A stretch of 64,000 nucleotides of DNA, taken from contig NZ_JAIOUO010000002.1 of NCBI RefSeq assembly GCF_019931195.1, forward strand, positions 434,001-498,000. The letters run 5' to 3'. This document shows positions 61,108-64,000 of the stretch, one piece after another. The notes under the pieces were generated by a model. The model ran no database searches. It had not been told where the DNA came from and was given only the letters and a program-made list of their open reading frames with translations. The position numbers and the translations under genes were made by a program. Position 1 is the first letter of the stretch. The number at the start of each line of letters is the position of its first letter. The stretch comes from Marinobacter sp. F4216. GTDB lineage: Bacteria > Pseudomonadota > Gammaproteobacteria > Pseudomonadales > Oleiphilaceae.

Positions 61108-62559
61108 ATGTCTAAAGTTCGAAGAGCAGTTATATTTTCTTCGATTTCCCAATATGGTGTGAAACTTATCGGGTTGGCGACAATGATGATCGTAGCTCGA
61201 CTTCTTACCCCTTCCGAAATCGGCACCTTTTCCATAGCGAGCGCTGTTGTTCTAATGATCAGCGAGTTCAAAATGCTTGGAGCCGGACCCTATCTTATTC
61301 GTGAAAAAGAGCTTACAGAAGATATCATAAGAAGAACATTAGGGCTTACAATTATAACCTCGTGGGGACTCGGTACCTTCATTTTATTCGCTGGGCCCGT
61401 CGTTTCTAATTTCTATAATCTTCCCCCCTTGTCAGAAATATTTTCGATACTTTCAATAGGGTTTTTTTTAGCACCGTTTATAAGTATCCCTTTTGCCTTG
61501 ATGACGAGGGACTTTGATTTCAAACTGATTCTCATTGCTAATTTTTCGGGGGCTATTGCGTCACTAATTGTAATAGTTTTTTTAATTAATATGGGGTTTA
61601 GCTATTATTCGTTAGCATGGGGGCAGGTGGCCAGGATCACCATTCAACTAGCAATAATTGGCATTTACCCAAAGTATAAATCCTACTATAAACCCGCATT
61701 TTCAAGGCTCGGGATCATTGCCAGATTCGGTATATATAATTCACTGACGAGCCTTTTTAGAAACGGTGTTAATCTAGTTCCGGATATAGTAATTGGGAAG
61801 CTGGGGTCAACCGCCCAAGTTGGCCTTTTTTCACGAGGAATGGGGTTAATGGACTTTTTGGCTGGCACTGTGCAAAAAGGCGCCGAGCCAGTGGTCCTCC
61901 CTTATTTGTCTGAGACCCGCCGTTCCGGCAAGAATATGGTGAGTGCCTACATCCTTGCAACCGTACTTGCAACCGGCTTTGCTTGGCCCGTCCTAGCGGT
62001 TGCGTCAATTGCGAGTTTGCCCGTTATACGCCTCTTTTTCGGCGATCAATGGGACGCGGCAGCTCCTATCGCATCAGCCCTTGGCGTCTGGCTCATCTTA
62101 CGCACGACCCATAACTTCGCCAACAACTTTCTGATCACATTGGGCAAAGAAAAAATCATGATTATAAAAGAGGCGGTACTTCTAATTACCGTGCTTATCC
62201 TTGTGATCCTCGCCTTCCCTTTTGGACTACATTCGGTGGCTGGGGCGTTTATCATTCTTGGACTTATAGAGATAATCTTGGTTACCATAATTTTATGGCG
62301 ACTTTTCGAGTTTGATTTTAAATTTTTTTTAAGGTCAATATTGCCTAGCATTGGTGTTTCTTTTATTTGTAGTTTTGTGACATGGATTATTTCGTTTTTT
62401 GTTTCATTTAATGATGAACCCCCATGGAAATCTGTTTTTATCCTTGCCACTCTGTTACCACCTATTTGGCTGGCCTCTCTAAAATTATTTAGGCATCCTT
62501 TATATAAAGAAGTTGCATCAGTAGTTTTTAAAACAAAATCGAAGAATTATCAAAGATGA
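61108..62559 (+). CDS. Lipopolysaccharide/EPS flippase (Wzx/MOP family)
   Basis: The 483-aa protein has about 12-14 hydrophobic helices with no long soluble loop, and the polysaccharide transporter start SISQYGVKLIGLATMMIVARL and PSEIGTFSIASAVV. It would flip the undecaprenyl-linked repeat unit across the inner membrane. AT-rich codon use sets it apart from the preceding genes. Confidence 0.87.
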   Translation: MSKVRRAVIFSSISQYGVKLIGLATMMIVARLLTPSEIGTFSIASAVVLMISEFKMLGAGPYLIREKELTEDIIRRTLGLTIITSWGLGTFILFAGPVVSNFYNLPPLSEIFSILSIGFFLAPFISIPFALMTRDFDFKLILIANFSGAIASLIVIVFLINMGFSYYSLAWGQVARITIQLAIIGIYPKYKSYYKPAFSRLGIIARFGIYNSLTSLFRNGVNLVPDIVIGKLGSTAQVGLFSRGMGLMDFLAGTVQKGAEPVVLPYLSETRRSGKNMVSAYILATVLATGFAWPVLAVASIASLPVIRLFFGDQWDAAAPIASALGVWLILRTTHNFANNFLITLGKEKIMIIKEAVLLITVLILVILAFPFGLHSVAGAFIILGLIEIILVTIILWRLFEFDFKFFLRSILPSIGVSFICSFVTWIISFFVSFNDEPPWKSVFILATLLPPIWLASLKLFRHPLYKEVASVVFKTKSKNYQR

Positions 62560-62645
62560 CTTACTTTGTAGTTTTTATAGAAATTTTGGTAACTTTGGAT
62601 GTGAGTTGTAAGTTATAAAAAGGCGAGACATGGTAAGGCCTATTT

Positions 62646-63920
62646 ATGGGTAAATTAATTGTTTTTGTTTTAATATGTGCGTGCGCATATGGCCTTATAT
62701 TTGCGCCTTGGATAGCTAGCCTTGCCTATGTTGCAACCAGTCTATTGCAGCCACAGTATCTTTGGCCATGGGTCTTTCAGGGTGTTCCTATTTTTAATAT
62801 AACGGCCGGGCTTGCCATTATTGGCCTTATATTAACTGTCACCTCTTATGATTACAGGTTTGACGTTTTCAAGCGTTTACAAAATATAATGTTGATTTTT
62901 ATGCTTTTTTTGATGCATCTCTCGCACCATTTTAGTCCTTTTAAAGGTAGTCCAGCTTCTACGCCGCCTGAGTTAATTCTAGATACCATCAACGTTATAG
63001 TTTTGATGTATTTCGTTGTACTAGGTCTTTGTCAACAAGAAAAGACTTTAAAGTACTTGTGCTATATATTTATTCTTATTGGGGTTTATTATACGTATTA
63101 TGCGAATGTTGCTTATTTAAATGGTAGTTGGTTTATGTTCGAGTTTGGTCGGTTGAAAGGACCCGCTGGAAGTCCTTATAAGGACTCAAATGTTTTGGCA
63201 GCATTGATCGTCATGTGTATGCCTTTTCTAATTTTTATGATTTTTCGCATTGATAGATTTTGGAAAAAGATGATAATTACGTCAATTGTGCTTTTAGCTT
63301 GGCACGCAATGGTACTTTTCGGATCAAGAGGCGCGCTCTTAGCGTCTAGTGTTAGCTTGCTATTGGTAGCTTCGATAATACGATCGGCTAAATTGAATGT
63401 CATTATGGGCGTTGGTTTCGTGTTGTTTTTGATCTATCAGGGCGCTGTATTGATGGATCGAACCAATAATACGGTGGATCGTGCGCAAGAATCTGCAGAG
63501 GAACCTCTAGACCCAAGGTTGGTATCTTGGCGAGTAGGCCTGCTAATAATTGAGGAATATCCTTTTTTAGGCGCTGGCGTTCAGATGTTCCAAGCGGCAT
63601 CACAAAGTTTAGCTCCGGGAGAAACCTCTAACGTCGCCCACAATGCGTTTTTGAATTTCTCGGCTAACACTGGACTTCCGACTGGTTTTCTATTTCTTGG
63701 TTTTATTTGGATGGCTTGGACGAGATTAAGGTATGCGAAGCGCATAGGAGGAGATTTTAGTGACTCAGATTATTATGCTCTGGTGTGTTCGTCGATAAGT
63801 ATACTTGGATATTTTGTTTGTTCCTTATTTCTTGACTTAATTATATACGAGCCTTTCTATATTGCTTTGGCAATTAACCTTATAGCATACGTAAGGGTTA
63901 GTGATAGGTACAAAACATGA
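62646..63920 (+). CDS. O-antigen ligase/polymerase (Wzy_C superfamily), exosortase-locus type
   Basis: The 424-aa protein has about 10-12 membrane helices and one larger periplasmic loop after residue 265 that contains RLVSWRVGLLIIEEYPFLGAG, the Wzy/WaaL pattern, plus a conserved His-containing VAHNAFLNFSANTG. The N-terminal LQPQYLWPW recalls the exosortase-A-associated O-glycosylation ligases. It could polymerise the repeat unit or attach glycan to protein. Strongly AT-rich. Confidence 0.83.
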   Translation: MGKLIVFVLICACAYGLIFAPWIASLAYVATSLLQPQYLWPWVFQGVPIFNITAGLAIIGLILTVTSYDYRFDVFKRLQNIMLIFMLFLMHLSHHFSPFKGSPASTPPELILDTINVIVLMYFVVLGLCQQEKTLKYLCYIFILIGVYYTYYANVAYLNGSWFMFEFGRLKGPAGSPYKDSNVLAALIVMCMPFLIFMIFRIDRFWKKMIITSIVLLAWHAMVLFGSRGALLASSVSLLLVASIIRSAKLNVIMGVGFVLFLIYQGAVLMDRTNNTVDRAQESAEEPLDPRLVSWRVGLLIIEEYPFLGAGVQMFQAASQSLAPGETSNVAHNAFLNFSANTGLPTGFLFLGFIWMAWTRLRYAKRIGGDFSDSDYYALVCSSISILGYFVCSLFLDLIIYEPFYIALAINLIAYVRVSDRYKT

Positions 63921-64000
63921 TTTTTGTTTTAGGTCAGATTACGCTTTGATAATTTATGTAGACTATTATTGTTAAGCTCTTGACGTATCTTGGTAATAGT

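Larger units (their letters stand above)
60961..64000. other. AT-rich segment at the right end of the EPS locus
   Basis: From just after the last glycosyltransferase to the window end, base composition falls visibly: runs of T and A, and A/T-ending codons in both genes. The rest of the window does not look like this. It carries a flippase and an O-antigen ligase/polymerase, genes that often exchange between strains. Confidence 0.65.

Overview
The window looks like chromosome of a marine gammaproteobacterium close to Marinobacter and related to Pseudomonas. The evidence is gene order rather than a database search: rne | rluC–HAD–sppA | maf | yceD–rpmF–plsX–fabD–fabG–acpP–fabF–pabC–mltG–tmk is the Pseudomonas-type arrangement (no fabH between plsX and fabD), and a finR/fpr divergent pair, a PruR-like regulator next to putP, and glnS–cysS close to lpxH–ppiB are present. 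Most of the window is moderately GC-rich, with dense genes and overlapping starts.

Region by region. 1–15.7 kb is housekeeping: a partial UPF0149 gene, RNase E, RluC, a HAD phosphatase, an SppA-like protease, Maf, the YceD–RpmF–PlsX–Fab lipid block, PabC, MltG and Tmk. The usual holB/pilZ continuation is missing after tmk. 15.7–23.4 kb is uptake: an AraC regulator, the Na+/proline symporter, a TAXI-type TRAP transporter (binding protein plus fused 715-aa permease), a TauE/SafE exporter and a quinone oxidoreductase. 23.4–33.3 kb holds acnB, miaE, finR/fpr, a 7TMR-DISM diguanylate cyclase, a thioesterase, a ketopantoate-reductase family enzyme and an unrecognised lipoprotein with T4-lysozyme-like motifs. 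33.5–37.8 kb is the aapJQMP amino-acid ABC operon, preceded by a good sigma-54 promoter and an NtrC-like dyad. 37.8–44.6 kb holds lpxH–ppiB, glnS–cysS and malate synthase G.

44.7–63.9 kb is an exopolysaccharide locus of the exosortase (XrtA/PEP-CTERM)-associated type. A leftward pair encodes a secretion ATPase and a PrsT-like TPR lipoprotein. A long rightward run encodes a chain-length determinant, a BY-kinase-like ATPase with degenerate motifs, an acyltransferase, four glycosyltransferases, a hexapeptide acetyltransferase, a polysaccharide deacetylase, an asparagine-synthase-like amidotransferase, a flippase and an O-antigen ligase/polymerase. No exosortase, outer-membrane export protein, initiating sugar transferase or PEP-CTERM substrate is in the window; they would have to lie beyond the right end or elsewhere. 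The genes at the right end (from about 61 kb) are visibly AT-rich compared with everything else, suggesting a separately acquired or exchanged segment. The 726-bp divergent region between the two EPS arms carries a near-perfect CRP/Vfr-like box. I saw no tRNA, rRNA, CRISPR array, insertion sequence or prophage gene.
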